From the NCBI GenBank assembly GCA_910587285.1, contig CAJULM010000011.1, forward strand, positions 1 to 22,725: DNA of 22,725 bases, written 5' to 3'. The stretch is from an uncultured Oscillospiraceae bacterium. Lineage in GTDB: Bacteria; Bacillota; Clostridia; Oscillospirales; Oscillospiraceae. Of the stretch, positions 7,405 to 15,842 are shown piece by piece; position 1 is the first letter of the stretch, and the number at the start of each line of letters is the position of its first letter. The notes beneath the pieces were generated by a model that did no database searches, was not told where the DNA came from, and was given only the letters and a program-made list of their open reading frames with translations. The position numbers were made by a program, and so were the translations under genes.

Positions 7405-7480
7405 GGGCGCGCCGTCCGTTGTGGACCAAAAGCAGCTGGACGAGCTGAACATCGCCTGCACCGCCAAAGAGGAAGAATAA
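7405..7480 (+). pseudogene. Duplicated 3' end of aspS
   Basis: These 76 bases match 7207-7282 (the end of aspS and its stop codon) with only four differences, all transitions toward G or C. Three are synonymous and one changes Thr to Ala. The frame is open back to a TTG at 7295, but there is no ribosome site and the upstream part has no protein-like character, so I regard it as a gene fragment. The native-looking terminator begins at its stop codon. Confidence 0.85.
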
Positions 7481-7517
7481 AAAAGTTCCCCCTCCTGTCA
7501 GGAGGGGGAACTTTTTT
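7479..7517. terminator. Strong bidirectional intrinsic terminator
   Basis: A perfect 17-bp inverted repeat (arms 7479-7495 and 7501-7517, five-base loop) with an A run at the left end and a T run at the right end, so it can stop transcription from aspS and from the minus-strand small gene. The stop codon of the minus-strand gene falls inside the loop. Confidence 0.92.
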
Positions 7518-7683
7518 CCTCACACCCTATTCGCATGACCTTCTTGATATCAGAGCCCATTGCGGCGGTCCAGCCGGCAAAGAACGTAGCTCGCAAAAGC
7601 TTGCTGATATGTGCCACTTCCCGTTCGCATAATTCGCTGTCCAGGAATTCGTCAAATGCTTTATCAAACTCAATTTCGTTCAT
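7498..7683 (-). CDS. Small acidic protein, 61 residues, unknown function
   Basis: The gene has its own consensus promoter (7700-7728) and a GGGGGTGA ribosome site five bases before the ATG, and it ends inside the terminator loop, all of which support it as real. The protein begins with an acidic helical stretch (EFDKAFDEFLDSE) and continues with an FFAGWTAAMG segment, a pattern I associate with short hypothetical proteins of gut clostridia and their phages, though I cannot name a family. It is divergent from a ribbon-helix-helix regulator with an inverted repeat lying in the shared region, so the regulator probably controls it. A toxin-antitoxin arrangement is possible but the protein lacks recognisable toxin motifs. 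Confidence 0.7.
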   Translation of the reverse strand: MNEIEFDKAFDEFLDSELCEREVAHISKLLRATFFAGWTAAMGSDIKKVMRIGCEEKSSPS

Positions 7684-7699
7684 GATATCACCCCCTCAT

Positions 7700-7728
7700 A
7701 TTGTATATTATCTAATATGAATTGTCAA
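7700..7728 (-). promoter_or_regulatory. Promoter of the 61-residue gene with overlapping inverted repeat
   Basis: On the minus strand TTGACA (7723-7728), 17 bases, then TACAAT (7700-7705). The inverted repeat CTAATAT/ATATTAG (7712-7718 and 7728-7734, nine-base gap) covers the spacer and touches the -35 box, the expected place for a repressor operator. Confidence 0.75.
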
Positions 7729-7769
7729 TATTAGGTCGGCAATCATGCTATGATGAGGCAGGTGATAAT

Positions 7770-7928
7770 ATGAAGCCACTGAAGACACGTATCAGCATTA
7801 CGCTGGACGACCCTATTTATCAAAAAATCAAAGGACTGGCCGAATACGATGACCGATCCGTTTCCAGCTATATCAACCTCGCCCTGCGGGATCACCTGAA
7901 ACGGCTGGAACAGGAGGAAGAAGAATAA
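7770..7928 (+). CDS. Ribbon-helix-helix DNA-binding protein (CopG/Arc type)
   Basis: A 52-residue protein with the compact ribbon-helix-helix plan: a beta strand KTRISITLD that would pair with a second monomer and enter the major groove, helix 1 DPIYQKIKGLAEYD, and helix 2 SVSSYINLALRDHLKRLEQ, followed by an acidic tail. ATG 7770 is chosen because AGGCAGGTG precedes it; the in-frame extension to 7722 would overlap the divergent promoter. Proteins of this size bind as dimers of dimers to short inverted repeats, and one lies at 7712-7734 between this gene and its divergent neighbour. Autoregulation is therefore likely. It may be a stand-alone repressor or the antitoxin half of a pair. Confidence 0.85.
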   Translation: MKPLKTRISITLDDPIYQKIKGLAEYDDRSVSSYINLALRDHLKRLEQEEEE

Positions 7929-7929
7929 G

Positions 7930-7958
7930 AAAAAGCGCCGGGATAACCCGGCGCTTTT
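7930..7958. terminator. Bidirectional intrinsic terminator between the RHH gene and rnhA
   Basis: A 12-bp perfect stem (7931-7942 and 7947-7958) with a four-base loop, an A run on the left and a T run on the right. It serves both convergent genes. Confidence 0.92.
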
Positions 7959-7959
7959 C

Positions 7960-8397
7960 TCATTTCAGCTTCTGCCATTCCCCCACCGCCAGCTCATCGC
8001 AGCGGTTGTTATAAAGGTTGGAGGCGTGCCCCTTGACCCAGTGGAGGGTGACGGTGTGGGTCTCGCACAGCTCCAGCAGCCGCTCCCACAAATCGGGGTT
8101 CAGGGCGGGCTTTTTGTCGGCCTTGACCCAGCCCCGGGCCCGCCAGCCCTTGGCCCAGCCCTTTTCCAGCGCGTCGATGACGTACTTGGAGTCGGAATAC
8201 AGCTCCACCGCGCAGGGCTCCTTCAGCGCCTCCAAACCCCGGATCACAGCCGTGAGCTCCATGCGGTTGTTGGTGGTGTTGCGCTCCCCCCCGCTGAGCT
8301 CTTTTTTGTATTCGCCAAACATCAGGATGGCTCCCCAGCCGCCGGGGCCGGGGTTGCCGGAGCAGGCGCCGTCGGTGTATAACGTGACTGTTTTCAT
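7960..8397 (-). CDS. rnhA: Ribonuclease HI
   Basis: RNase HI cleaves the RNA strand of RNA-DNA hybrids, removing primers and R-loops. The 145-residue protein has the four acidic metal-binding residues in their usual settings: D9 in YTDGACSGNPG, E47 in NRMEL, D69 in YSDSKYV and D134 in RCDELA, plus the catalytic-loop histidine H124 in WVKGH. It carries the basic-protrusion region (KGWRARGWVK) as in the E. coli enzyme. It lies 160 bases downstream of gyrA on the same strand, with a palindrome-rich spacer between, and ends at a bidirectional terminator. Identification is secure. Confidence 0.97.
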   Translation of the reverse strand: MKTVTLYTDGACSGNPGPGGWGAILMFGEYKKELSGGERNTTNNRMELTAVIRGLEALKEPCAVELYSDSKYVIDALEKGWAKGWRARGWVKADKKPALNPDLWERLLELCETHTVTLHWVKGHASNLYNNRCDELAVGEWQKLK

Positions 8398-8474
8398 CGG
8401 CAGAAATTCCTTTCTCCTTCGGGTGTGGCCGGATGGGTTATCTCCCTTTCCCGTATCGGGAAGCGTGCGCTTTG

Positions 8475-8504
8475 CCTACTTTCTCTCGCATGAGAGAAAG
8501 TAGG
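8475..8504. repeat. Perfect 13-bp palindrome in the gyrA-rnhA spacer
   Basis: Arms 8475-8487 and 8492-8504 are perfectly complementary around a four-base loop, with CTACTTTCTCTC as the core of one arm. It lacks a T run. A second small inverted repeat (TTCCCG/CGGGAA) lies close by at about 8449-8463, and the remaining spacer is GC-rich with short stems. This has the look of a repeated extragenic palindrome or an RNA-processing hairpin. Confidence 0.7.
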
Positions 8505-8557
8505 TCGCCGAAGGCCGTCCCTCGCGGGAGGCGAGCCGCCGAAAGCCGGCACCTTCG

Positions 8558-11047
<2,490 letters not shown>

Positions 11048-11071
11048 AATGACCTCCGCTTATGTGATCGA

Positions 11072-11090
11072 GCCACCGCTTTGCGGCGGC
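11072..11090 (-). repeat. Short stem-loop in the gyrB-gyrA spacer
   Basis: Arms 11072-11079 and 11083-11090 pair over eight positions (one G-U on the minus-strand RNA) with a three-base loop. No T run follows, so read-through from gyrB into gyrA is expected. It lies about 25 bases upstream of the gyrA ATG. Confidence 0.5.
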
Positions 11091-11163
11091 TGGGCTTCTG
11101 TTCTCGCTCCGCTCCAAGGTCTCGCCTTCGGCCCGGTCGGCGCTGTCCGCTTCTCTGCGCTTC

Positions 11164-13131
11164 TCAATAATCCAGGTTCGTGGCATAGCGGGCGTTTTGT
11201 TCAATCCACTCCTTGCGGGGCTCCACCTTTTCCCCCATCAGCACGGTGAAAATGTGGTCCGCCGCCACCGCGTCCTCCAGAGTGATGCGCCGCAGGCTGC
11301 GCCGCTCCGGGTCCATGGTGGTCTCCCACAGCTCCTCCGGGTCCATCTCGCCCAGACCCTTGAAGCGGCTGATGTCCACCTTCACGTTGGGGTTATCCCC
11401 CCGCAGCTCGGCGGAAATCTTGTCCCGCTCCTCGTCGGAGTAGGCCACCCGCTGGGTCTTACCCCGGGTGATTTTGTACAGGGGCGGCACGGCGGAATAG
11501 ACGTATCCCCGCTCAACCAGCGGGCGCATATAGCGGAAGAAAAAGGTGAGCAGCAGGGTGCGGATGTGGGCGCCGTCCACGTCGGCATCAGACATGATGA
11601 CAATCTTGTGATAGCGCAGCTTCTCAATATTAAATTCCTCCCCAATGCCCGCGCCCAGACCAAGGACCAGGGGATAGAGCTTATCGTTGCCATAAATCTT
11701 GTCCGCCCGTGCCTTTTCCACGTTGAGCATTTTGCCCCACATGGCCAAAATGGCCTGGAAGCGGCTGTCCCGCCCGTCAATGGCGGAGCCGGCGGCGGAG
11801 TCGCCCTCTACGATATACAGCTCGCACAGGGCCGGGTCGCGCTCGTTGCAGTCCTGGAGCTTGTCAGGCATCTGCCCCGACTCCAGGGCGGTTTTGCGCC
11901 GGACGGATTCCCGGGCCTTTCGAGCGGCCTCCCGAGCGCGGCTGGCCATAAGAGCCTTTTCCAAAATGGCCTTGCCTACGGCGGGGTTTTCGTCCAGAAA
12001 TTGGTCCAGCTTGTCGCTCACCACGTTGTTCACCAGGGTGCGCATTTCGCTGTTGCCCAGCTTGGCCTTAGTCTGGCCCTCGAATTGGGCTTCGGTGAGC
12101 TTCACGGAGATAACGCAGGTCAAGCCCTCCCGGCAGTCGTCGCCGGACACTTTTTCCTCATTCTTCAAAATCCCCGCCTTTTTGCCGTAGGCGTTGAGCA
12201 CGCTGGTGAGGGCGCGCTTCAAGCCCTCCTCGTGCATTCCGCCCTCCGGGGTGTGGACGTTGTTGGCAAAGGAGACAATGATCTCATTGTAGCTGTCCTC
12301 GCTGTACTGCATGGCGATCTCCGCCATGGAGTCCTCCCGGCTGCCCGCCATATAGATGATCTTCTCATGGAGGGGGGTTTTGTTCTGATTGATAAACGTG
12401 ACGAACTCCCGAATGCCGCCCTGATAGCGCATATCCTCCTCCGCCTCCCTGCCGGGGCGGCGGTCGGCCATGAAAATGCGCACGCCGGCGTTCAAAAACG
12501 CCTGCTCCCGCATCCGGCGGTGGAGGGTCTCATAGTCGTACTCCGTGTCCTCAAACATCTCGGGGTCCGGCTTGAACATCACCTCAGTGCCCGTCTTATC
12601 CGTGGTTCCTATCACGGTCATCTCCTGGGTCATATTGCCCCGGGAGAATTTCACCTCGTAAATCTGGCCATTTTTGTGGACGCGCACCTCCATCCACTCG
12701 CTCAGGGCGTTGACCACGCTGCCGCCCACGCCGTGCAGGCCGCCGGACACCTTATAACCGCCGCCGCCGAACTTGCCCCCAGCGTGAAGGACGGTATACA
12801 CCACCTCCAGGGCGGGCCGGCCGGTCTGGGCCTGGATGTCCACAGGGACGCCGCGGCCGTTGTCCGTCACCCGGATGACGTCGCCCTCCAAAATCTCCAC
12901 CGTGATATGGTCGCAGTAACCCGCCAGTGCCTCGTCGATGGCGTTGTCCACGATCTCATACACCAAGTGGTGCAGGCCGGAGCTGGACGTGGAGCCGATA
13001 TACATACCGGGGCGCTTACGCACCGCCTCCAGCCCCTCCAGCACCTGAATTTCCGACGCGCCGTACTCGTGGTCGGTCTGAGTAGCGTTCATTCCGTTTG
13101 GTTCGTTCATGGTATTTCGTTCTTCAGACAT
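11164..13131 (-). CDS. gyrB: DNA gyrase subunit B
   Basis: GyrB supplies the ATPase and the Toprim metal site of gyrase. The 655-residue length is the Gram-positive form without the E. coli insert. Seen in order: an N-terminal extension of about 22 residues, the GHKL ATPase with EIVDNAIDEALAG (59-71), DNGRGVPV (90-97) and GLHGVGGSVVNALS (131-144), then the Toprim domain with EGDSAAGSA (442-450), MSDADVDG (513-520) and the C-terminal PLYKITRG and KGLGEM elements. The QRDR is unusual: GDSAAG for GDSAGG and ILAMWGK for ILPLKGK. ATG 13131 follows GGAGG with good spacing. It is downstream of remB and a bPH2 gene, as in many Firmicutes origins. Confidence 0.98.
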   Translation of the reverse strand: MSEERNTMNEPNGMNATQTDHEYGASEIQVLEGLEAVRKRPGMYIGSTSSSGLHHLVYEIVDNAIDEALAGYCDHITVEILEGDVIRVTDNGRGVPVDIQAQTGRPALEVVYTVLHAGGKFGGGGYKVSGGLHGVGGSVVNALSEWMEVRVHKNGQIYEVKFSRGNMTQEMTVIGTTDKTGTEVMFKPDPEMFEDTEYDYETLHRRMREQAFLNAGVRIFMADRRPGREAEEDMRYQGGIREFVTFINQNKTPLHEKIIYMAGSREDSMAEIAMQYSEDSYNEIIVSFANNVHTPEGGMHEEGLKRALTSVLNAYGKKAGILKNEEKVSGDDCREGLTCVISVKLTEAQFEGQTKAKLGNSEMRTLVNNVVSDKLDQFLDENPAVGKAILEKALMASRAREAARKARESVRRKTALESGQMPDKLQDCNERDPALCELYIVEGDSAAGSAIDGRDSRFQAILAMWGKMLNVEKARADKIYGNDKLYPLVLGLGAGIGEEFNIEKLRYHKIVIMSDADVDGAHIRTLLLTFFFRYMRPLVERGYVYSAVPPLYKITRGKTQRVAYSDEERDKISAELRGDNPNVKVDISRFKGLGEMDPEELWETTMDPERRSLRRITLEDAVAADHIFTVLMGEKVEPRKEWIEQNARYATNLDY

Positions 13132-13183
13132 AATTTTCCTCCGCTAATCTATGCTTGTGGGAGCAGCCGCCCCCTCCCGCAGT

Positions 13184-13609
13184 TCAATCTTCTGCGCAGC
13201 AGTCCTCGTCCGGGATAAAATCCAAATCGTCCCCATCGCAGTACTCCACGCCGCCGTCCTTACCCAAAACCTCCGTGGCCCGCATCCGCCGCCTGTCCTT
13301 GGCCGCTTCCACGTTTTGGTGGATCAGCTCCTTGACCTCACGGGGCCTTTTCACATTCTTCAAATCCAGGTGGGGCATACTCTTGTCCGACGAGTGGACG
13401 CACACCGTCCCCACCCCGAAAATCCGCTGGCCCAGGCTCATGGTCAGCTCCAGGTCCTGCACCCGGTAGAGCAGCACCTCGTCCGACTTCAGGTTGAGAA
13501 AGCCCTTTTCACAGAAAAGCCGGTCCTCGCTGAGACGGTAACGGGTGAAGGACAAGGGCATTCCCAGCACCCGCCTGCGGTCTTTCCACAGATATTCAAT
13601 GGCGTTCAT
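13184..13609 (-). CDS. Soluble bacterial PH-domain (bPH2) protein
   Basis: A 141-residue protein. Residues about 18-95 resemble the bacterial PH-like domain of the YdbS/YdbT group (LSFTRYRLSEDRLF, then VLLYRVQDLELTMSLGQRIFGVGTV), made of beta strands and a closing helix. Unlike YdbS it has no membrane helices. The C-terminal 45 residues are charged and end in an acidic Asp/Glu/Cys-rich tail. The ATG at 13609 is preferred over upstream starts because GGAGGAG lies upstream and the gene then overlaps the end of remB by 14 bases, implying coupled translation. It sits between remB and gyrB. What the domain binds is not known from sequence. Confidence 0.75.
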   Translation of the reverse strand: MNAIEYLWKDRRRVLGMPLSFTRYRLSEDRLFCEKGFLNLKSDEVLLYRVQDLELTMSLGQRIFGVGTVCVHSSDKSMPHLDLKNVKRPREVKELIHQNVEAAKDRRRMRATEVLGKDGGVEYCDGDDLDFIPDEDCCAED

Positions 13610-13898
13610 TCTCACATTCTCCTCCTTGATTGATGCCGGCGGACAGTTCCCGCGCCGCCCGGGCCGACAGGGCGGCCGAGGACAGCGGCGTGATATAGAC
13701 CGCAGGGGGGCCCTTCCTCTCCTGAACCACCACAAAAGAGCGGGGCAAATCGTCCCCCACAGCGGTGACGCGGCCCTCCCGCTCCGCCCTGTCCAAAAGG
13801 CGGCGGGTGCGGAAGGACCAGGTGGTGTTGTCCAAATCGAAGATGCCGATCACGTCCCGGCCGCGGACCATGACGTTTTGGCCTAAATGAAGATACAT
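13596..13898 (-). CDS. remB: RemB/YaaB-like regulatory protein (DUF370)
   Basis: A 100-residue protein beginning MYLHLGQNVMVRGRDVIGIFDLDNT, the hallmark of the DUF370/RemB group; in Bacillus subtilis remB (yaaB) lies between recF and gyrB, the same place as here. RemB is reported to affect biofilm matrix expression, and its paralogue RemA binds DNA. The core ends about residue 75 and is followed by an Ala-rich tail (SSAALSARAARELSAG), longer than the B. subtilis protein. ATG 13898 is chosen on homology and a GAGG site; a longer in-frame start would run into the preceding XRE gene. Its end overlaps the bPH2 gene. Whether it controls matrix genes in this organism is inference. Confidence 0.85.
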   Translation of the reverse strand: MYLHLGQNVMVRGRDVIGIFDLDNTTWSFRTRRLLDRAEREGRVTAVGDDLPRSFVVVQERKGPPAVYITPLSSAALSARAARELSAGINQGGECENERH

Positions 13899-13899
13899 T

Positions 13900-14124
13900 T
13901 TAACGTGCCTCGAAATAGGGGTCATCGGTGCGGCCAGCCAAGTAATCCATCGAAACATTGTAAATGTCCGCCATTTTAACCAACGCAGTCATTTTAGGTT
14001 CAGCCCCTTCAACTTCATAGCGGCAATAGGTGCGCAATGTCAAATTAAGTTTTCTTGCAACTGTTTCCTGTGACCACCCATGCTCCATCCTCAACTCTTT
14101 TAACCGTATTGACAAAGCACCCAT
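13900..14124 (-). CDS. XRE-family helix-turn-helix regulator
   Basis: A 74-residue protein that is essentially one lambda-repressor-type helix-turn-helix domain: IRLKELRMEHGWSQETVARK with the turn and recognition helix LNLTLRTYCRYEVEGAEP, then the closing helices ending in DYLAGRTDDPYF, a common ending in small Firmicutes regulators. ATG 14124 follows AGGAG at 11 bases; the upstream TTG at 14148 has no ribosome site. It ends one base before the remB start, so remB is probably cotranscribed with it. It is divergent from the 92-residue gene at 14206 and likely regulates the shared region. Its presence between recF and remB is not part of the standard arrangement. Confidence 0.88.
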   Translation of the reverse strand: MGALSIRLKELRMEHGWSQETVARKLNLTLRTYCRYEVEGAEPKMTALVKMADIYNVSMDYLAGRTDDPYFEAR

Positions 14125-14141
14125 TAAGCTCACTTCTCCTA

Positions 14142-14170
14142 TTGACAATAAATATTTTTTTATATATAAT
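14142..14170 (+). promoter_or_regulatory. Perfect-consensus sigma-A promoter
   Basis: TTGACA at 14142-14147, exactly 17 bases, TATAAT at 14165-14170. This is a full consensus match. The 11-base palindrome TATTGACAATA (about 14140-14150) covers the -35 box and sits next to the XRE gene, so it could be the operator. Confidence 0.85.
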
Positions 14171-14205
14171 TAGTTAGACAAAAATTTATATAAAGGATGA
14201 TTACT

Positions 14206-14481
14206 TTGAATCAATTTTTGGAAAGCCTTTTCAGGTGCTCCATGGAAAGCCAAAAATCCTATCTTGGCCGGGACGAACTCCGGGATTACCGCGCCGCCGC
14301 CTATGAGGAAGAAAGATTAAAAGGACAGCTTGAGCGGCTTTTAGAGGACGACCTTCTCAAAGAATTCAAGCTGTATATAGATAACAGCGAGGAAGCACAT
14401 TGGATTGACAGTATTTCCGCCTTCCGCAGAGGGTTGGCTATAGGACTGCAATTAGGCGCGTTTTCCATGTCGGAATACTAA
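14206..14481 (+). CDS. Small protein, 91-92 residues, possibly DUF6809-like
   Basis: The only + strand gene between rnhA and the right edge. A consensus promoter (14142-14170) and an AAAGGA site seven bases before the TTG at 14206 support translation from there; the ATG at 14197 overlaps that site and is less likely. The protein is helical and charged, with NQFLESLFRCSMES at the start, a DYRAAAYEEERLKGQLERLL helix, and an EEAHWIDSISAFRRGLAIGLQLGA ending. This resembles short clostridial proteins grouped as DUF6809, whose function is unknown; the match is from memory and tentative. It is divergent from the XRE regulator and ends one base from the recF stop with no terminator. Confidence 0.72.
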   Translation: MNQFLESLFRCSMESQKSYLGRDELRDYRAAAYEEERLKGQLERLLEDDLLKEFKLYIDNSEEAHWIDSISAFRRGLAIGLQLGAFSMSEY

Positions 14482-14482
14482 C

Positions 14483-15589
14483 CTATCCAACCAACGCCCC
14501 GTCCTTTACGTGAAACGCTTTGCCATCCCGCAGCCGCGCCAGCTTTTCCTCCTCGCAACAGGTGATGAACACTTGGCCGGAGGTGATACGGTTGAGGACA
14601 AACTCCTGGCGGCGGGCGTCCAGCTCGCTGAGCACGTCGTCCAAAAGAAGGACCGGCCATTCCTCCGTCTCCTGGCGGAAGATATCCCGGGCCGCCAGCT
14701 TCAGCGCAAGGGCCGCCGTCCTGGTCTGGCCCTGGGAGGCGTAGGCCTTGGCGGACTCCCCGTTGATTTCCACCGCCAGCTCGTCCTTGTGGGGGCCGGA
14801 CAGGCAGCTTTTGCTGGCGATCTCCGCCGCCCGGTGGGCCTCCTGGTGGGCCAGCAGCTGGGGGAGGATGGCTTTGGGCGGGGCCTCCGGGTCAGTGACG
14901 GCGGACACCGTCTCATACCGCAGGGCCAGCCTTTCCCTCCCTCCGGAGCAGTCGGCGTGTATATCCGGCGCGGCCTGGTTCAGCCGCTTGACAAAGTGGG
15001 CCCGATAATGAATCAAAACCGCTCCGCACTGGGCCATGCGCAGAGAAAAGTCGTCTAAAGTATCCAACAGGCCAGGGCACTGCTCGCTGTCCTTTAAAAT
15101 CCGGGTTTTGTGCTGGTACAGCCGCCGGTACTCCCCCAGGGCCTGGGCGTACCGGGGCCGGAGCTGACAGATGCAGCCGTCCAAAAACCGCCGCCTCGCC
15201 TCCGCCCCTTCCCGGATGAGATACAGATCCTCCGGGCAGAACAGCACCGTATTTAACAGGCCGGACAGCTCCCCCGCCGTCTTCAGCTTCACGCCGTTGG
15301 AGCACAGCTGCCGCCGGATCCCCCGGTGGAGGCCCGCCTCCAAAATCAGCGCCCGCCCCCGGCTGGTCACCTCCGCCTTGAGAAAAGCGTGGTCCACGTC
15401 ATGGCGGATCAACTCCCGGTCATACCGCGCCCGGTGGGAGGAGGCGGCAGAGAGATAGGCGACGGCCTCCAGCAGATTGGTCTTGCCCTGGGCGTTTTCT
15501 CCCACAATCACATTGACGCCGGGGTGAAAGGAGGCCTCGGCATGGAGGTAATTTCGGAAAAAGTCCAGGGTGATGTGGTTGACCGTCAT
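14483..15589 (-). CDS. recF: DNA replication and repair protein RecF
   Basis: RecF is an SMC-like ATPase that with RecO and RecR loads RecA at single-strand gaps. The 368-residue protein starts MTVNHITLDFFRNY, typical of the family, with the Walker A GENAQGKTN at 30-38, the signature LSGPHKDEL in the second half and Walker B LLLDDVLSELD, followed by the switch ITCCEE. The ATG at 15589 overlaps the stop of yaaA (ATGA), so translation is coupled. In the yaaA-recF-remB-gyrB order the small XRE module intrudes directly downstream. A Gly/Ala-rich in-frame extension upstream of the ATG lies inside yaaA and is not used. Confidence 0.97.
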   Translation of the reverse strand: MTVNHITLDFFRNYLHAEASFHPGVNVIVGENAQGKTNLLEAVAYLSAASSHRARYDRELIRHDVDHAFLKAEVTSRGRALILEAGLHRGIRRQLCSNGVKLKTAGELSGLLNTVLFCPEDLYLIREGAEARRRFLDGCICQLRPRYAQALGEYRRLYQHKTRILKDSEQCPGLLDTLDDFSLRMAQCGAVLIHYRAHFVKRLNQAAPDIHADCSGGRERLALRYETVSAVTDPEAPPKAILPQLLAHQEAHRAAEIASKSCLSGPHKDELAVEINGESAKAYASQGQTRTAALALKLAARDIFRQETEEWPVLLLDDVLSELDARRQEFVLNRITSGQVFITCCEEEKLARLRDGKAFHVKDGALVG

Positions 15590-15795
15590 TCCACCAAAAA
15601 GGTCTGTCCGTCCAGCTCCGCCTGGTCGCCCGGATAGAGCTTTTTCCCCCGCATGGCGCAAACCTCGCCGTTGACCTTCACCTCGCCGCTCTGGATGGCC
15701 AGCTTGGCCGCCCCCCCTGTCTCCGCCACGCCGGCGAACTTCAGCAGCGCATCCAGCCGGATGAAGGGGGTCTCGATTTTGATCCGTTCTTCCAT
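15586..15795 (-). CDS. yaaA: S4-domain RNA-binding protein YaaA (RlbA)
   Basis: A 69-residue protein made of one S4 RNA-binding fold: IRLDALLKFAGVAETGGAAK, IQSGEVKVNGE and the closing strand KLYPGDQAELDG. It matches the small S4 protein found between dnaN and recF in most Firmicutes; in Bacillus subtilis it is linked to ribosome/RNA binding, though its precise role is poorly defined. GAGGAGG lies six bases before the ATG, and the stop overlaps recF by four bases. The size, fold and position agree, so the call is firm. Confidence 0.93.
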   Translation of the reverse strand: MEERIKIETPFIRLDALLKFAGVAETGGAAKLAIQSGEVKVNGEVCAMRGKKLYPGDQAELDGQTFLVE

Positions 15796-15842
15796 GAAAG
15801 CCTCCTCGTTGTCGTGCCTCGCAGCCGTCTATTCAGCGCTTC

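Noticed and set aside
7295..7480. 61-codon open frame ending in the duplicated aspS tail
   Set aside because: It begins at a TTG without a ribosome site and its first part is untypical sequence running through a stem-loop. Treated as a gene fragment.
7722..7769. Upstream start for the RHH protein
   Set aside because: The extension overlaps the divergent promoter and operator-like repeat, and the shorter form has the ribosome site and the normal domain length.
11197..13218. Long + strand open frame opposite gyrB (673 codons)
   Set aside because: It is the antisense shadow of a GC-rich gene: no ribosome site, biased His/Gly/Leu/Gln composition and no family resemblance. Similar long frames opposite aspS and gyrA were dropped for the same reason.
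14125..14148. Upstream TTG start for the XRE regulator
   Set aside because: No ribosome site precedes it and the eight extra residues are not part of the domain; ATG 14124 has AGGAG upstream.
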